Shown here: positions 32,375-41,401 of the stretch, piece by piece
Numbering within the stretch: the first letter of the stretch is position 1
Layout: every line of letters begins with the position of its first letter
Program-made: the position numbers and the translations under genes
Assembly: GCA_964483455.1 (NCBI GenBank)
Contig: CAZACK010000010.1
Coordinates: 1 to 64,000, forward strand
Origin: CAYZJD01 sp964483455
GTDB lineage: Bacteria; Acidobacteriota; Terriglobia; Bryobacterales; Bryobacteraceae
Length of the DNA stretch: 64,000 nt
Direction: 5' to 3'
Notes under the pieces: model-generated
What the model was told of the DNA's origin: nothing
Database searches by the model: none
Seen by the model: the letters and a program-made list of their open reading frames with translations, nothing else

Positions 32375-34810
32375 ATGGGCACAAGAGAAGTTGAACTGAA
32401 CGCGGGTGGGGTGTACGACTCCTCGAGTATCAAGGTTCTGGAAGGGCTGGAGGCGGTCCGTCTGCGGCCGGCGATGTACATCGGCTCCACGGGCGAGACC
32501 GGCCTGCATCACCTGGTGTACGAAGTCGTCGACAACTCTGTTGACGAGGCGCTCGCCGGCTACTGCACCGAAATCCACGTCACCATTCACATCGACAACT
32601 CGGTCACTGTGGTTGATAACGGTCGCGGCATTCCAGTGGACATTAAGGAAGAGTTCGGCGTTTCGGCGGCCGAGATCGTCATGACAAAGCTCCACGCCGG
32701 CGGAAAGTTCGACTCCAAGAGCTACAAGGTTTCAGGCGGCTTGCACGGCGTCGGCGTCAGCGTGGTGAATGCTCTCTCCGAGAGCCTTCAGGTGGAGATC
32801 TGGCGTGACAACTTCACCTGGGAGCAGGAATACGAGCGCGGCGTCCCCAAGGCCCCTTTGCAGAAGACCGGCAAGGCGGGGCGCAAGACCGGCACGAAGG
32901 TCACCTTCAAGCCGGATGCCTCGATCATGGACGTCACCGAATTCAACTTTGACATCCTCTCCCAGCGCCTGCGCGAGCTCGCCTTCCTGAACAAGGGATT
33001 GCGAATCACTCTGGCCGATGAGCGCGTGGATCCGCCGAAGGCCCACGAATTTCATTACAGCGGCGGGATCGCCGAATTTATCAAGCACTTGAACCGCGGC
33101 AAGTCCGTGCTGCACGACCGGCCCATCTATTTCGAGGGCCAGCGCGAGCTGCCGAACGGCGGCGTGCTGAGCATGGAGATGGCGCTTCAGTACAACGACG
33201 GCTACAGCGACAACGTCTTCAGCTTCGCCAACAACATCAACACCGTCGACGGCGGCACGCACCTCAGCGGCTTCCGCAGCGCGCTCACCAGAACCATCAA
33301 CTACTACGGCCAGCAAGCGGGGCTGTTTAAGGACGTGAAGGAAAACCTGACCGGCGACGACGTCCGCGAGGGGCTCACCGCCGTCGTCAGCGTCAAGCTG
33401 CCGCAGCCGCAGTTCGAGGGTCAGACCAAGGGAAAACTCAACAGCGACATCGGCGGCTACGTCGTCCAGCTCGTCAACGAGAAGCTCGGCGAGTACTTCG
33501 ACAAGAACTCCTCCGTGATGCGGAAGATCGTCGGCAAGGCGATTGACGCCTCCCGCGCGCGCGAGGCGGCCCGCAAAGCTCGCGATCTCACCCGCCGTAA
33601 GGGCGCGCTCGATTCCGGCGGCCTGCCGGGCAAGCTCGCCGACTGCCAGGAGCGCGACCCCGGGCGCTGCGAGCTGTTCATCGTCGAGGGCGAGTCCGCC
33701 GGCGGCACCGCCAAGACCGGCCGCGACCGGCGCACCCAGGCCATCCTCCCGCTCAAGGGCAAAATCCTCAACGTCGAGAAGGCGCGCGTCGAAAAGATGC
33801 TCGGCCACGACGAGATCCGCGCCATGATCACCGCCCTCGGCACCGGCATCCGCGACGACTTCGATATCGCCCGGCTCCGCTACGGCAAGATCATCATCAT
33901 GACCGACGCCGACGTCGACGGCTCCCACATCCGCACGCTGCTGCTGACGTTCTTCTTCCGCCAGATGCAGGACCTGATCAACCGCGGCCACGTCTTCGTC
34001 GCCCAGCCGCCGCTGTACCGCATCAAGAAGGGCAAGAGCGAGAAGTACATCAAGGACGAGAAGGAGTTCATGCGGGAAATCCTGCGCCGGGCCACCGAGA
34101 ACGTGGCGGTGGAGGTGGGCTCGAACGGGGCGGGCGCGGCGCGCATCGAGGGCGCCGAGCTGCGCAATTTCCTGATGTGGCTCGACGAGTACCAGCAGAT
34201 GTCGCAGAAGGTCGAGCGGCGACTGCGCGACCCTCGGGTGGTGGCGGTGGTGGCCGACCCCGGCCTGAACATCGACACCAAGGCGCACTTCGCCGAGGAG
34301 GCGAATCTCCGGGCGCTGGTGGCGGCGCTCGGGAAGGCGGGGATCGCCGCCGAGCTGAAGCGCGACGAGGAGCACTCGGCCTGGTTCGCCTCCTACCACG
34401 ATTCGACGCACGCCGAGCGGTCGATCGGCATCGAACTGGCTGCCCAGCCCGAATACCGCCGGCTGCGGTCACTGGCCCGGCAGATCGCCCGGTTCAACCA
34501 GCCGCCGTTCGTGGTGGTGCGGGACGGCGCGCGCCAGGAGCAGCCGGGCTGGGTGGAGCTGCTGGAGCACGTGAAGAACCAGGGCAAGCGCGACATCAGC
34601 GTGCAGCGTTACAAAGGCCTGGGCGAGATGAACCCCGATCAGCTCTGGGAGACGACGATGAACCCCGAGATCCGCACGCTGCTGCGGGTGCGGCTGGAGG
34701 ACGCCGTCGAGTGCGAGGAAATCTTCTCGACGCTGATGGGAGAAGACGTCGAAGGCCGCCGCCGGTTCATCGAGGAGAACGCACTGGACGTTCGGAATCT
34801 CGACGTTTGA
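32375..34810 (+). CDS. gyrB: DNA gyrase subunit B
   Basis: 811 residues. GHKL ATPase domain with EVVDNSVDEALAGYC and GGLHGVGVSVVNALS (about 45-125), transducer domain, then TOPRIM with EGESAGGTAKTGRDRRTQ and TDADVDGSHIRTLLLTFF, and the C-terminal QRYKGLGEMNPDQLWETTM. An extra segment of about 150 residues sits between TOPRIM and the C-terminal motif (KRDEEHSAWFASYHD region), as in many Gram-negative GyrB proteins. Gyrase introduces negative supercoils with GyrA, which is not in this window. The last 44 bases overlap the convergent DNA ligase gene. Confidence 0.97.
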   Translation: MGTREVELNAGGVYDSSSIKVLEGLEAVRLRPAMYIGSTGETGLHHLVYEVVDNSVDEALAGYCTEIHVTIHIDNSVTVVDNGRGIPVDIKEEFGVSAAEIVMTKLHAGGKFDSKSYKVSGGLHGVGVSVVNALSESLQVEIWRDNFTWEQEYERGVPKAPLQKTGKAGRKTGTKVTFKPDASIMDVTEFNFDILSQRLRELAFLNKGLRITLADERVDPPKAHEFHYSGGIAEFIKHLNRGKSVLHDRPIYFEGQRELPNGGVLSMEMALQYNDGYSDNVFSFANNINTVDGGTHLSGFRSALTRTINYYGQQAGLFKDVKENLTGDDVREGLTAVVSVKLPQPQFEGQTKGKLNSDIGGYVVQLVNEKLGEYFDKNSSVMRKIVGKAIDASRAREAARKARDLTRRKGALDSGGLPGKLADCQERDPGRCELFIVEGESAGGTAKTGRDRRTQAILPLKGKILNVEKARVEKMLGHDEIRAMITALGTGIRDDFDIARLRYGKIIIMTDADVDGSHIRTLLLTFFFRQMQDLINRGHVFVAQPPLYRIKKGKSEKYIKDEKEFMREILRRATENVAVEVGSNGAGAARIEGAELRNFLMWLDEYQQMSQKVERRLRDPRVVAVVADPGLNIDTKAHFAEEANLRALVAALGKAGIAAELKRDEEHSAWFASYHDSTHAERSIGIELAAQPEYRRLRSLARQIARFNQPPFVVVRDGARQEQPGWVELLEHVKNQGKRDISVQRYKGLGEMNPDQLWETTMNPEIRTLLRVRLEDAVECEEIFSTLMGEDVEGRRRFIEENALDVRNLDV

Positions 34811-36425
34811 CGCCCGCCTGCCCCTCAATAATCTCCCGCACCCGCTCTACCGTGTCGATCTCCTCGACCGGCTTGTCGGGCCGCAGCCTGACGATCCTGG
34901 GAAACCGCAGCGCGTAGCCGCTCTCGTGTCTCTGTGACCGCTGGATGTTGTTGAAGGCGACCTCGAGCACCACCGCCGGCTCCACCGTGCGCCGGAAGCC
35001 CTGGTCCTCGACGGTGTGGGCGAGAAAGTACTCCGTGTACCGCAGGATCTCCGCGTCGGTCAGCCCGGAGTACGCCTTGCCGATGTTCACCAGCCGTTCG
35101 CCGTCCCGCACGGCGAACGTGTAGTCGGAGAGCACGCTGCGGCGCTTGCCGTGCCCGTACTCGACCGCGGTCACCACCACGTCGAGCGTCGCCAGCGGCT
35201 GTTTCCGCTTCAGCCACAGACGGCCGCGGCGGCCCGGCGCGTAGCGCGAGGCCGGCGCCTTGGCCATGATGCCTTCGTTGCCTCGATCGAGCGCTTCTTC
35301 AAACGCCCGCTCGATCTCCTCAGCGGTCGCGAGCACTTGCGCCGGCGCCAGTCTAACAAGCTCGGACTCGCGCCCCGCCAGCAGCGCCGCCAGCCTGCGC
35401 CGCCGCTCCACCAAGGGCTCGTCAAGTAGCGGCACGCCGTCCGCGTACAGCAGGTCGAAGGCGACGAAACACACCGGGATCTCGAGCGGAAGCCACAGGT
35501 CCGGCTCCTTGCGGCCCAGCCGCGGCTGCAACTCGGTGAACGGAATCGGCCGCCCGTTCCGCCAGCCCACCACTTCGCCGTCCATCAGGAAATCGCCCGG
35601 CAGCGCGGCCAGCGCCGGCGGCAGTTCGTGGAACTCGACAATCTCGTCCATCGTTCGCGAGAACAGCTTCACCTTCTCCCCGCGCTTGTGCGCCTGGGCA
35701 CGAATGCCGTCGTACTTGTCCTCGACCAGCGCGCCGCCGGGAAACGCCTCGATCATCTCGTCGGCGCTCTCCACCGCACTGGCCAGCATGAAGCCGACCG
35801 GCTGGAGCAGTCGCAGCTTCGCTTCCCCGAGGCGGCCGGCGGCGGCGAGGCGCAGTGTTTCGCCGGCATCAGCCGTGAACATGTTGGCGCGCCTCACCGC
35901 GTCCGCCGGCTGCCCGAAGGCCAGTGCGATGGCTTCCTCGACGAGGCTTTCCTTGAAGCCGATCCGCAGGTCGCCGGTGATGATCTTGACGATGTACTTC
36001 GCCGTCAGGGCATCGGCGGCGCTCAGCAAGCGTTCAACCACTGCCTGCTTGCCGGCGGGAAACCGGATTGCCGCCATCTCTTCGAAAGCGCCGGCGACTT
36101 CACCAAGTGTCAAACTCGTGCCCGCCGCCCACCCGCCGAGCGCCTCTTCGCTCATCGCCCCGAGGTCGCCGTGCTTGCGATAGATCGATTCCATCCGGGC
36201 GGGCGCGATGCCCGACAGGCGGCACACGGTCTGCCAGATGGCGGCGCCCCCGACCGCCAGGACCTTTTCTTCATGCCGCGGAAACGGCCGGCCCGTCAGA
36301 AACACAGCGGCGCGCGCTGCATCCTCCACGGGCAGCGAGCGCAAGTACGACGCGGCCAGCCGCACCTTTTCATTCTTCCTGGTGGTCCCGGCGATCGCTT
36401 CGCAGCACTCGGCAAACCGGCGCAT
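34767..36425 (-). CDS. ATP-dependent DNA ligase
   Basis: 552 residues. N-terminal DNA-binding domain (1-210), then the adenylation domain with the nucleotidyl-lysine motif VEDKYDGIRAQAHK (Lys in KYDG at about 240), motif III-like VAFDLLYADG, motif IV GNEGIMAKAP and motif V LWLKRKQP, then an OB-fold (SDYTFAVRDGERLVNIGKAYSGL split over two strands). It resembles archaeal/eukaryotic Lig1 and the three-domain bacterial ATP ligases thought to serve repair, beside the NAD-type replicative ligase. Its 3' end overlaps gyrB antiparallel by 44 bases. Confidence 0.9.
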   Translation of the reverse strand: MRRFAECCEAIAGTTRKNEKVRLAASYLRSLPVEDAARAAVFLTGRPFPRHEEKVLAVGGAAIWQTVCRLSGIAPARMESIYRKHGDLGAMSEEALGGWAAGTSLTLGEVAGAFEEMAAIRFPAGKQAVVERLLSAADALTAKYIVKIITGDLRIGFKESLVEEAIALAFGQPADAVRRANMFTADAGETLRLAAAGRLGEAKLRLLQPVGFMLASAVESADEMIEAFPGGALVEDKYDGIRAQAHKRGEKVKLFSRTMDEIVEFHELPPALAALPGDFLMDGEVVGWRNGRPIPFTELQPRLGRKEPDLWLPLEIPVCFVAFDLLYADGVPLLDEPLVERRRRLAALLAGRESELVRLAPAQVLATAEEIERAFEEALDRGNEGIMAKAPASRYAPGRRGRLWLKRKQPLATLDVVVTAVEYGHGKRRSVLSDYTFAVRDGERLVNIGKAYSGLTDAEILRYTEYFLAHTVEDQGFRRTVEPAVVLEVAFNNIQRSQRHESGYALRFPRIVRLRPDKPVEEIDTVERVREIIEGQAGVKRRDSERPVRSPR

Positions 36426-36487
36426 GAACGCAGTTCCCAGCTACCATCATCGCCCGACAGTTGCACCTTGATTCGGCCCCGTGGTCG

Positions 36488-36507
36488 TCGTACGATTAGA
36501 AGTACGA
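36488..36507. promoter_or_regulatory. Operator-like palindrome over the antitoxin start
   Basis: TCGTAC (36488-36493) and GTACGA (36502-36507) are perfect arms with an eight-base spacer. The right arm ends on the A of the antitoxin ATG. Position and symmetry fit autorepression by the Phd-like antitoxin, and binding would also mask the start site. Confidence 0.55.
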
Positions 36508-36782
36508 TGAGTCAAACGCTCCCGATCATCGAGGCCCGCAACCGGCTGACCAAGCTCCCGGAGGAGCTCGAGCGCAAGCCGGAAACCGGCGCTATCGCCA
36601 TCACGCGCCGTGGCAAGCCCGTCCTGGCCGTTATGTCTTGGGATCTTTACGAGTCCATCACGGAAACCATGGAGATCCTCGGCGATGAGAAACAAATGGC
36701 TGCCCTGCGGCGCGGGATCCGCGAAATTGCCGAAGGCAAGGGAATCCCTTGGTCAAAAGTCAAGAAAAACCTCGGCCTCTGA
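36507..36782 (+). CDS. Phd/YefM-family antitoxin
   Basis: 91 residues from ATG 36507. The N-terminal Phd fold reads MSQTLPIIEARNRLTKLPEE, then AIAITRRGKPVLAVMSWDLYE, typical of prevent-host-death antitoxins that bind DNA as dimers. The C-terminal helix (EKQMAALRRGIREIAEGKGI) would wrap the toxin. It overlaps the RelE-like toxin frame and is preceded by the palindrome at 36488-36507. The locus looks intact, unlike the other toxin-antitoxin remnants in this window. Confidence 0.85.
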   Translation: MSQTLPIIEARNRLTKLPEELERKPETGAIAITRRGKPVLAVMSWDLYESITETMEILGDEKQMAALRRGIREIAEGKGIPWSKVKKNLGL

Positions 36783-37105
36783 CGTACGAGATCATCGTTG
36801 CGCCGGTCGCCGAGGAGATGCTTGGCGACATTTCCGATCGGAGGATCCAAGAGAAGATACGAAACCGTATCGATGCGCTTGCCCACAGCCCCGAGATGCA
36901 AGGGAAAGCGCTCCGGGATGAACTGGCAGGTTTCCGCAGCGTCCGGGCGGTTGGCCAGCGCTACCGGATTATCTACCAGATCGAGCGTGACGTGGTCACC
37001 GTCTACGTTGTTTGCCTGGGTCTCCGTCAGGAAGGCAGCAAGCGCGACATCTATGCCCTCGCCAGGAAGCTGGTCCGGCTTGGCCTGCTGAGAATCGACC
37101 GCTGA
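36749..37105 (+). CDS. RelE/ParE-family toxin
   Basis: Up to 118 residues. The family fold starts at LTYEIIVAPVAEEMLGDISD, and the conserved catalytic-side segment is FRSVRAVGQRYRIIYQIERD, then VYVVCLGLRQEGSKRDIY. RelE toxins cut ribosome-bound mRNA; ParE relatives poison gyrase. There is no ATG or GTG near the fold start: either a TTG at 36749, inside the antitoxin gene, or a CTG at 36779 overlapping its stop must be used, a weak start that would keep toxin below antitoxin. It converges with alr. Confidence 0.82.
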   Translation: MVKSQEKPRPLTYEIIVAPVAEEMLGDISDRRIQEKIRNRIDALAHSPEMQGKALRDELAGFRSVRAVGQRYRIIYQIERDVVTVYVVCLGLRQEGSKRDIYALARKLVRLGLLRIDR

Positions 37106-37116
37106 TAGCCGCCCGC

Positions 37117-38247
37117 TCACACATACACCCGCTTCACCCGCGGGTTGATGTTCGTCAGCACGCTGTAGGAAATCGTGCCGGCCATTCGCGCGATCTGCTG
37201 GGCGTCGAGCGACACGTCGCCCTCGCGGCCGAGCAGCGTCACCGCGTCGCCGGGGGCGAGGTGCGGCGCGTGGCTGATGTCGATCGTCGTCAGGTCCATC
37301 GACACCGCCCCGAGGACCGCTGCCAGCTTCCCCGCGGCGATCACCTTGCCTTTGTTCGAGAGGCGGTGCGGATAGCCGTCCGCGTAGCCGACCGCCAGCA
37401 CCGCGACCCGCATCGGCTGCGGCGCGCGAAACATGCCGCCGTAGCCGATCAGCGCGCCCTCGGCCACGTCCTTCACCGCCAGGATTGTCGCCTTCCAGCT
37501 CAGCGCCGGCGCCACGCTCAGGATTTTGGACGGCGCCGGGCCGCGCGCCGGCGACACGTAGCCGTAAATGGCGTGGCCCGGCCGCACCATGTTCCGCCAG
37601 GCCGGCGAACGGCCGTAGGCGATCGGATTCGTGCTCGACAGATGCACCCAGCGCGGCTCCACGCCGGCCGCGCGCAGCTCGGCCAGCAGCCGTTCGAACA
37701 CAGCGGTCTGCTCATCCGTCTGCGCGCTCGTGTAGTCGGCCGAGGAAGCAAAGTGCGTAACAAGCCCCTCGAGTTCCGCCGCGCGCGCCTGGGCGAGCCC
37801 GGCCAGGATGCGCTTCGCGTCGGGCGGCACGCCGAGCCGGCCCATCCCGCTGTCCACCTTGAGGTGATAGCGGACGCGACGGCCCGCCGCGACTGCCATT
37901 CGGTCCAGCTCGGCGAGATCGCCGAGTGTGTGAATCACCGGCGTGAGGTCCTGCTCCAGGATTGCCGCTCGCTCGAAGGTAAGGAAATCGGCCATCACCA
38001 CGATGCGGCCGCCGATGCCCGCCTGACGCAACACCACGCCCTCGTCCACGTTGCTGACGGCCAGCCAGCCCGCGCCTTCGGCTTCGAGCACCCGCGCCAC
38101 TTCCACCGCGCCGTGCCCGTAGGCGTCGGCCTTGACCACCGGCATGACTTCGACGCCCGGCCCGATCGCCGCCCGCACGTTCCGGAAATTCGCGGCAATC
38201 CGCGCCCGGCTCACTTCCACCCAGGAGCGGTAGCGGCACTCGGGCAT
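37117..38247 (-). CDS. alr: Alanine racemase
   Basis: 376 residues. The PLP lysine is K39 in VVKADAYGHG. The other active-site region includes LKVDSGMGRLG and the catalytic Tyr in GYGGMFRAP, and the fold-type-III barrel ends with a C-terminal beta domain (VAVLAVGYADGYPHRLSNKG split, then MDLTTIDIS). It makes D-alanine for peptidoglycan. It follows a run of glycosyltransferases on the same strand (seven bases after the GT4 stop), so it may share their transcript. Confidence 0.95.
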   Translation of the reverse strand: MPECRYRSWVEVSRARIAANFRNVRAAIGPGVEVMPVVKADAYGHGAVEVARVLEAEGAGWLAVSNVDEGVVLRQAGIGGRIVVMADFLTFERAAILEQDLTPVIHTLGDLAELDRMAVAAGRRVRYHLKVDSGMGRLGVPPDAKRILAGLAQARAAELEGLVTHFASSADYTSAQTDEQTAVFERLLAELRAAGVEPRWVHLSSTNPIAYGRSPAWRNMVRPGHAIYGYVSPARGPAPSKILSVAPALSWKATILAVKDVAEGALIGYGGMFRAPQPMRVAVLAVGYADGYPHRLSNKGKVIAAGKLAAVLGAVSMDLTTIDISHAPHLAPGDAVTLLGREGDVSLDAQQIARMAGTISYSVLTNINPRVKRVYV

Positions 38248-38254
38248 TCCCTTA

Positions 38255-39337
38255 TTATCGGACCCGCGCCAGCCGCGTCAGCAGCTTCTCGTACGCGTCG
38301 GTCACCGCCTCCCACGAGTACCGTTCCCGAACCCGCTCCATCGCCCGCCGGCTCCACCCGGCGCGCTCGTCTTCACTCATCGCGAGCACGGCGGCCATCT
38401 TCCCGGTGAGGTCGTTCTCGAACGGGATGCCGGCGCCGGCGGCGACCTCGGCGTTCTCCGGAGTGTTCAGGTAGAGCACCACCGCGCCGCGCCCCATCGC
38501 CTCGATCAGCGCGGGGTGCGTTCCGCCGACTTCGGTGGCGTGCACGTACGCGAAGCAGTGCGATTCGAGCTCGTGGTAGCCCTGCCCGTAAATCGCGCCC
38601 GGAATCACCACCCGCGGATCGGTGGTGTCGCGCACGCGCCGCAGGTAGTCGCCGGCGTACGGCGCGTCCCCCACCAGCGCGAGCTTCAGCGGCGTGTCCA
38701 GCCGCTCGAACGCCTCGCGCACCAGCAGCGCGTTGTTCTCCGGCTCCATCCGGCTGACGTAGAGGAAGTACCGTCCGGGCTCGAGCTCGAGCCTCGCCAG
38801 TTCCTCCCGCGTCTCGACCTTTCCGGTTTCCGCGCCGTACGGGATGAAGAATGTCTCGCGGCCGTAGAGCTCGCGGTAGTATTCCTGAATCCGCTGCGCG
38901 TCGCTGACCACCTCCGTCGGGCAGATGGTCGCCAGCCTCTCCGACAGCAGGTACCAGCCCTTGGCGATCCGGTTCCATTTCCTGCGATGCCGCTCGAGGC
39001 CGTCCACATTGAGCGCCACCGGGATGCCCGCCGCCCGCGGAATCCACGTGAACACCGCGTTGGCGGCGTTGCAGTACAAGGCGGCGTCCACGCGGTGGAA
39101 CAGCAGATCCAATGTCGACAAGAAGGTGTGCGCAACCGTGTCGAGGTACTTGTGCCGGATGGTGGGCAGGTAACGCAGCCGGACGCCGCGATACACGGTC
39201 TCTGCTGGTCGCTTGCGGCAGTAGACCGTCACCTCGTGGCCGCGCGCGGCAAGACGGGTCGAAAGTTCCTCGGCGAAGGTTTCAAATCCACCGTAGCGGG
39301 CGGGGATGCCGCGAGTCCCGAGAATGGCCACCATCAT
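38255..39337 (-). CDS. GT4 glycosyltransferase with DUF1972 N-terminus
   Basis: 360 residues; the first of two adjacent ATG codons (39337) is taken. The N-terminus MMVAILGTRGIPARYGGFET is diagnostic of the DUF1972 rhamnosyltransferase-type GT4 group, and ALNVDGLERHRRKW follows. The C-terminal sugar-nucleotide site reads EVGGTHPALIEAMGRGA. It probably adds rhamnose or a related sugar to a surface polysaccharide. It stands between alr and three GT2 genes, all on the minus strand. Confidence 0.88.
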   Translation of the reverse strand: MMVAILGTRGIPARYGGFETFAEELSTRLAARGHEVTVYCRKRPAETVYRGVRLRYLPTIRHKYLDTVAHTFLSTLDLLFHRVDAALYCNAANAVFTWIPRAAGIPVALNVDGLERHRRKWNRIAKGWYLLSERLATICPTEVVSDAQRIQEYYRELYGRETFFIPYGAETGKVETREELARLELEPGRYFLYVSRMEPENNALLVREAFERLDTPLKLALVGDAPYAGDYLRRVRDTTDPRVVIPGAIYGQGYHELESHCFAYVHATEVGGTHPALIEAMGRGAVVLYLNTPENAEVAAGAGIPFENDLTGKMAAVLAMSEDERAGWSRRAMERVRERYSWEAVTDAYEKLLTRLARVR

Positions 39338-39354
39338 CGGAACTTCGGGGAAAC

Positions 39355-40404
39355 CTAACCGCGGGCGGCTCTCGATCGCGCCACCACGCGCGCCGGCGGC
39401 TTCGACGCCGGCCGGCTCACCGGCAGGTACCGGAACCAGCTCGCCAGGTACTCGTCGTTGACGCGGCGGCGTTTCATGATTTCGCGCCGCTTCTCCCACA
39501 CGCGCCGCCAGTTCCTCACCAGGTACCAGAAGGCCTCGAGCGAGGAATGCTCGCGCAGCAGGCAGCAGCCGAGCACCACGATGTCCCGGGTGGTGATCGA
39601 CAGGAAGTTGCGCGTGTACAGGTCGCCGGTCATGTTCTTGATGCGCATCAGGAAGCGGTTTTTCACCGAGTGCATGTTGATGACCGGAGGCAGCGCGCGC
39701 CGGTTGCCGGGCAGAACCTTGCGCACGTGGTAGCCGCGGGCGTGCGGCGTGTAGATGCACCGCCAGCCGAGCAGTTGCGCGCGCCAGGCGACGTCGGCGT
39801 CCTCCCGATAGACGAAGAAGTCTGGGTCGAAGAACTCGCCGTCGATCGACACGTCCTCGATCATCGCGCGGCGATACAGCGCCGCCGCCGCCGAGGCGCC
39901 GAAGACATACTCGTAACGCAGGAAGTGGCCGTTGTCCACTTCCTGGCTCCCGCGGTCGAGGTGCCGGAGCATCGGGTTGAAATAGATCCCCGTCGAATCC
40001 ACCAGCGGCTTGTCCGGCAGCTCGAAGGAAGACCGCATGGTCAGCAGCTTGCCGCACACCGAGCCGATCTTGCGGTGGATGTGGCCCGCGTCCACCAGCG
40101 CCTGAATGAAGCCGCCCTGCAACAGCACGTCCGGGTTCAGCGTAAGCACCCAGTCTCCGCTGGAGAGCCCGATGGCCTGGTTTTGCGCGGCGGCGAAGCC
40201 GATGTTGTCGTCGTTGTACACGACCTGGCAGCGGCTCTCGAACTCCTCAAGGACCTCGGTGGTGCCGTCCGTGGAGGCGTTGTCAATGACGATCACTTCC
40301 TTGAGGGGGTACTTCTGGGCCAGCACCGATTCGAGGCATCGTTTGATGAACCGCGCGCTGTTGTAAGTGATTATGGTTACCGAAACCAGATCATTATGGG
40401 CCAT
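39355..40404 (-). CDS. GT2 family glycosyltransferase
   Basis: 349 residues from the ATG at 40404. GT-A motifs: VTIITYNSARFIKRCLESVL, IVIDNASTDGT, DNIGFAAAQNQAI, and LNPDVLL where the DXD-like site sits. FFVYREDADVAWRAQLLGWR carries the catalytic acid region. A C-terminal membrane-associated helix is likely (ITTRDIVVLGCCLL). The rhamnosyltransferase-type subfamily is common in O-antigen and exopolysaccharide loci. Seventeen bases separate it from the GT4 gene. Confidence 0.87.
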   Translation of the reverse strand: MAHNDLVSVTIITYNSARFIKRCLESVLAQKYPLKEVIVIDNASTDGTTEVLEEFESRCQVVYNDDNIGFAAAQNQAIGLSSGDWVLTLNPDVLLQGGFIQALVDAGHIHRKIGSVCGKLLTMRSSFELPDKPLVDSTGIYFNPMLRHLDRGSQEVDNGHFLRYEYVFGASAAAALYRRAMIEDVSIDGEFFDPDFFVYREDADVAWRAQLLGWRCIYTPHARGYHVRKVLPGNRRALPPVINMHSVKNRFLMRIKNMTGDLYTRNFLSITTRDIVVLGCCLLREHSSLEAFWYLVRNWRRVWEKRREIMKRRRVNDEYLASWFRYLPVSRPASKPPARVVARSRAARG

Positions 40405-40450
40405 CCGCTCGCACCGTTCCACAGCAACAGGTAACCGACCGTGCTCCTCG

Positions 40451-41401
40451 CTACCGCTGCGCCAAGGCCGGCGCGCCGCCCGCTTCCCCAGTCCCGCCGG
40501 AGATGAGCCCGCGACCCGCCAGCCGCATGACTGCAAGATAAGATTTGATCGGGTTCAGACTCCGCACGAACACGACCTCCGACACCATGCGGAGGGCTGC
40601 ACCCAACAACAGGACAGCGCACACCGTCCGCCTCGCGGCGGGACGGAAGTGCTTGAAAACGTACCCAAGAAGGCTAGCATACCAGTAAACTTGCCTGCAT
40701 TCCCGGGGGATTTTCGCCGCTGAGTGGCCGCCCCGGTGGCTCGCCGCCGCCGCCGGCTCGTACACCGCGCAGAAGCCCGCCTCCCGAAGCCGTTTCAGGA
40801 AATCCACGTCCTCGAACCACAACGGGTGGAAACGCTCGTCAAGACCGCCGATGGCCTGCCACGCCTCCCGACGGATCATCAAGAACGCGCCGGCCGGCTG
40901 GTCGACCTCGGCCTTCGCATCCGGGTCCAGGTCCAAACATCGGTAATACCGGTTCACGGGATTACCGGGCCAGAGCCGGTTCACTCCAAGGATCTCGAAG
41001 CTCAGCGAGAGCCCGGTTGGGAACCGCCGCACCATGAAGCCGGTTTGCGCTCTGTCCTGCCCGTCGAGCAGCTTGCCGCCGGCAGCGCCCACGCCGGGTT
41101 CGGCAACCGCCCCGAGCAGCGGCTCCACCCCGGTGCGCAGCACCGCGTCAGGGTTCAGCAAGAGAACGAATGGCGACTCCAGCTCGCGAATCCCCTGGTT
41201 GGCCGCCGCCGCGAAGCCGCGGTTCGCGGGATTCGCGATGAGACGCGCCTGCGGTCGCTTTCGGATTTCCTCGACCGTTGAGTCCGTCGAGCCGTTGTCC
41301 ACGACAATCACAGCAAGCCCTCGCGCGATCGCCGCATCCAGGCACGCGCCGATGGCGTCGGCCGAGTTCCACGTCACGATGACGGCGCCCGCGAGGCTCA
41401 T
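40451..41401 (-). CDS. GT2 family glycosyltransferase
   Basis: 316 residues. Motifs AVIVTWNSADAIGACLDAAI, VVDNGSTDSTVEEI, ANRGFAAAANQGIRELES and LNPDAVL are those of the rhamnosyl-type GT2 group; FHPLWFEDVDFLKRLREAG holds the downstream acidic site. There is a C-terminal hydrophobic helix (RRTVCAVLLLGAALRMVSE). The ATG overlaps the stop of the next upstream GT2 by four bases. It probably acts in the same polysaccharide pathway as its neighbours. Confidence 0.87.
   Translation of the reverse strand: MSLAGAVIVTWNSADAIGACLDAAIARGLAVIVVDNGSTDSTVEEIRKRPQARLIANPANRGFAAAANQGIRELESPFVLLLNPDAVLRTGVEPLLGAVAEPGVGAAGGKLLDGQDRAQTGFMVRRFPTGLSLSFEILGVNRLWPGNPVNRYYRCLDLDPDAKAEVDQPAGAFLMIRREAWQAIGGLDERFHPLWFEDVDFLKRLREAGFCAVYEPAAAASHRGGHSAAKIPRECRQVYWYASLLGYVFKHFRPAARRTVCAVLLLGAALRMVSEVVFVRSLNPIKSYLAVMRLAGRGLISGGTGEAGGAPALAQR

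Noticed and set aside
32732..34411. A 559-codon open frame antisense to gyrB
   Set aside because: Shadow frame; the plus strand is a full-length GyrB with all motifs.
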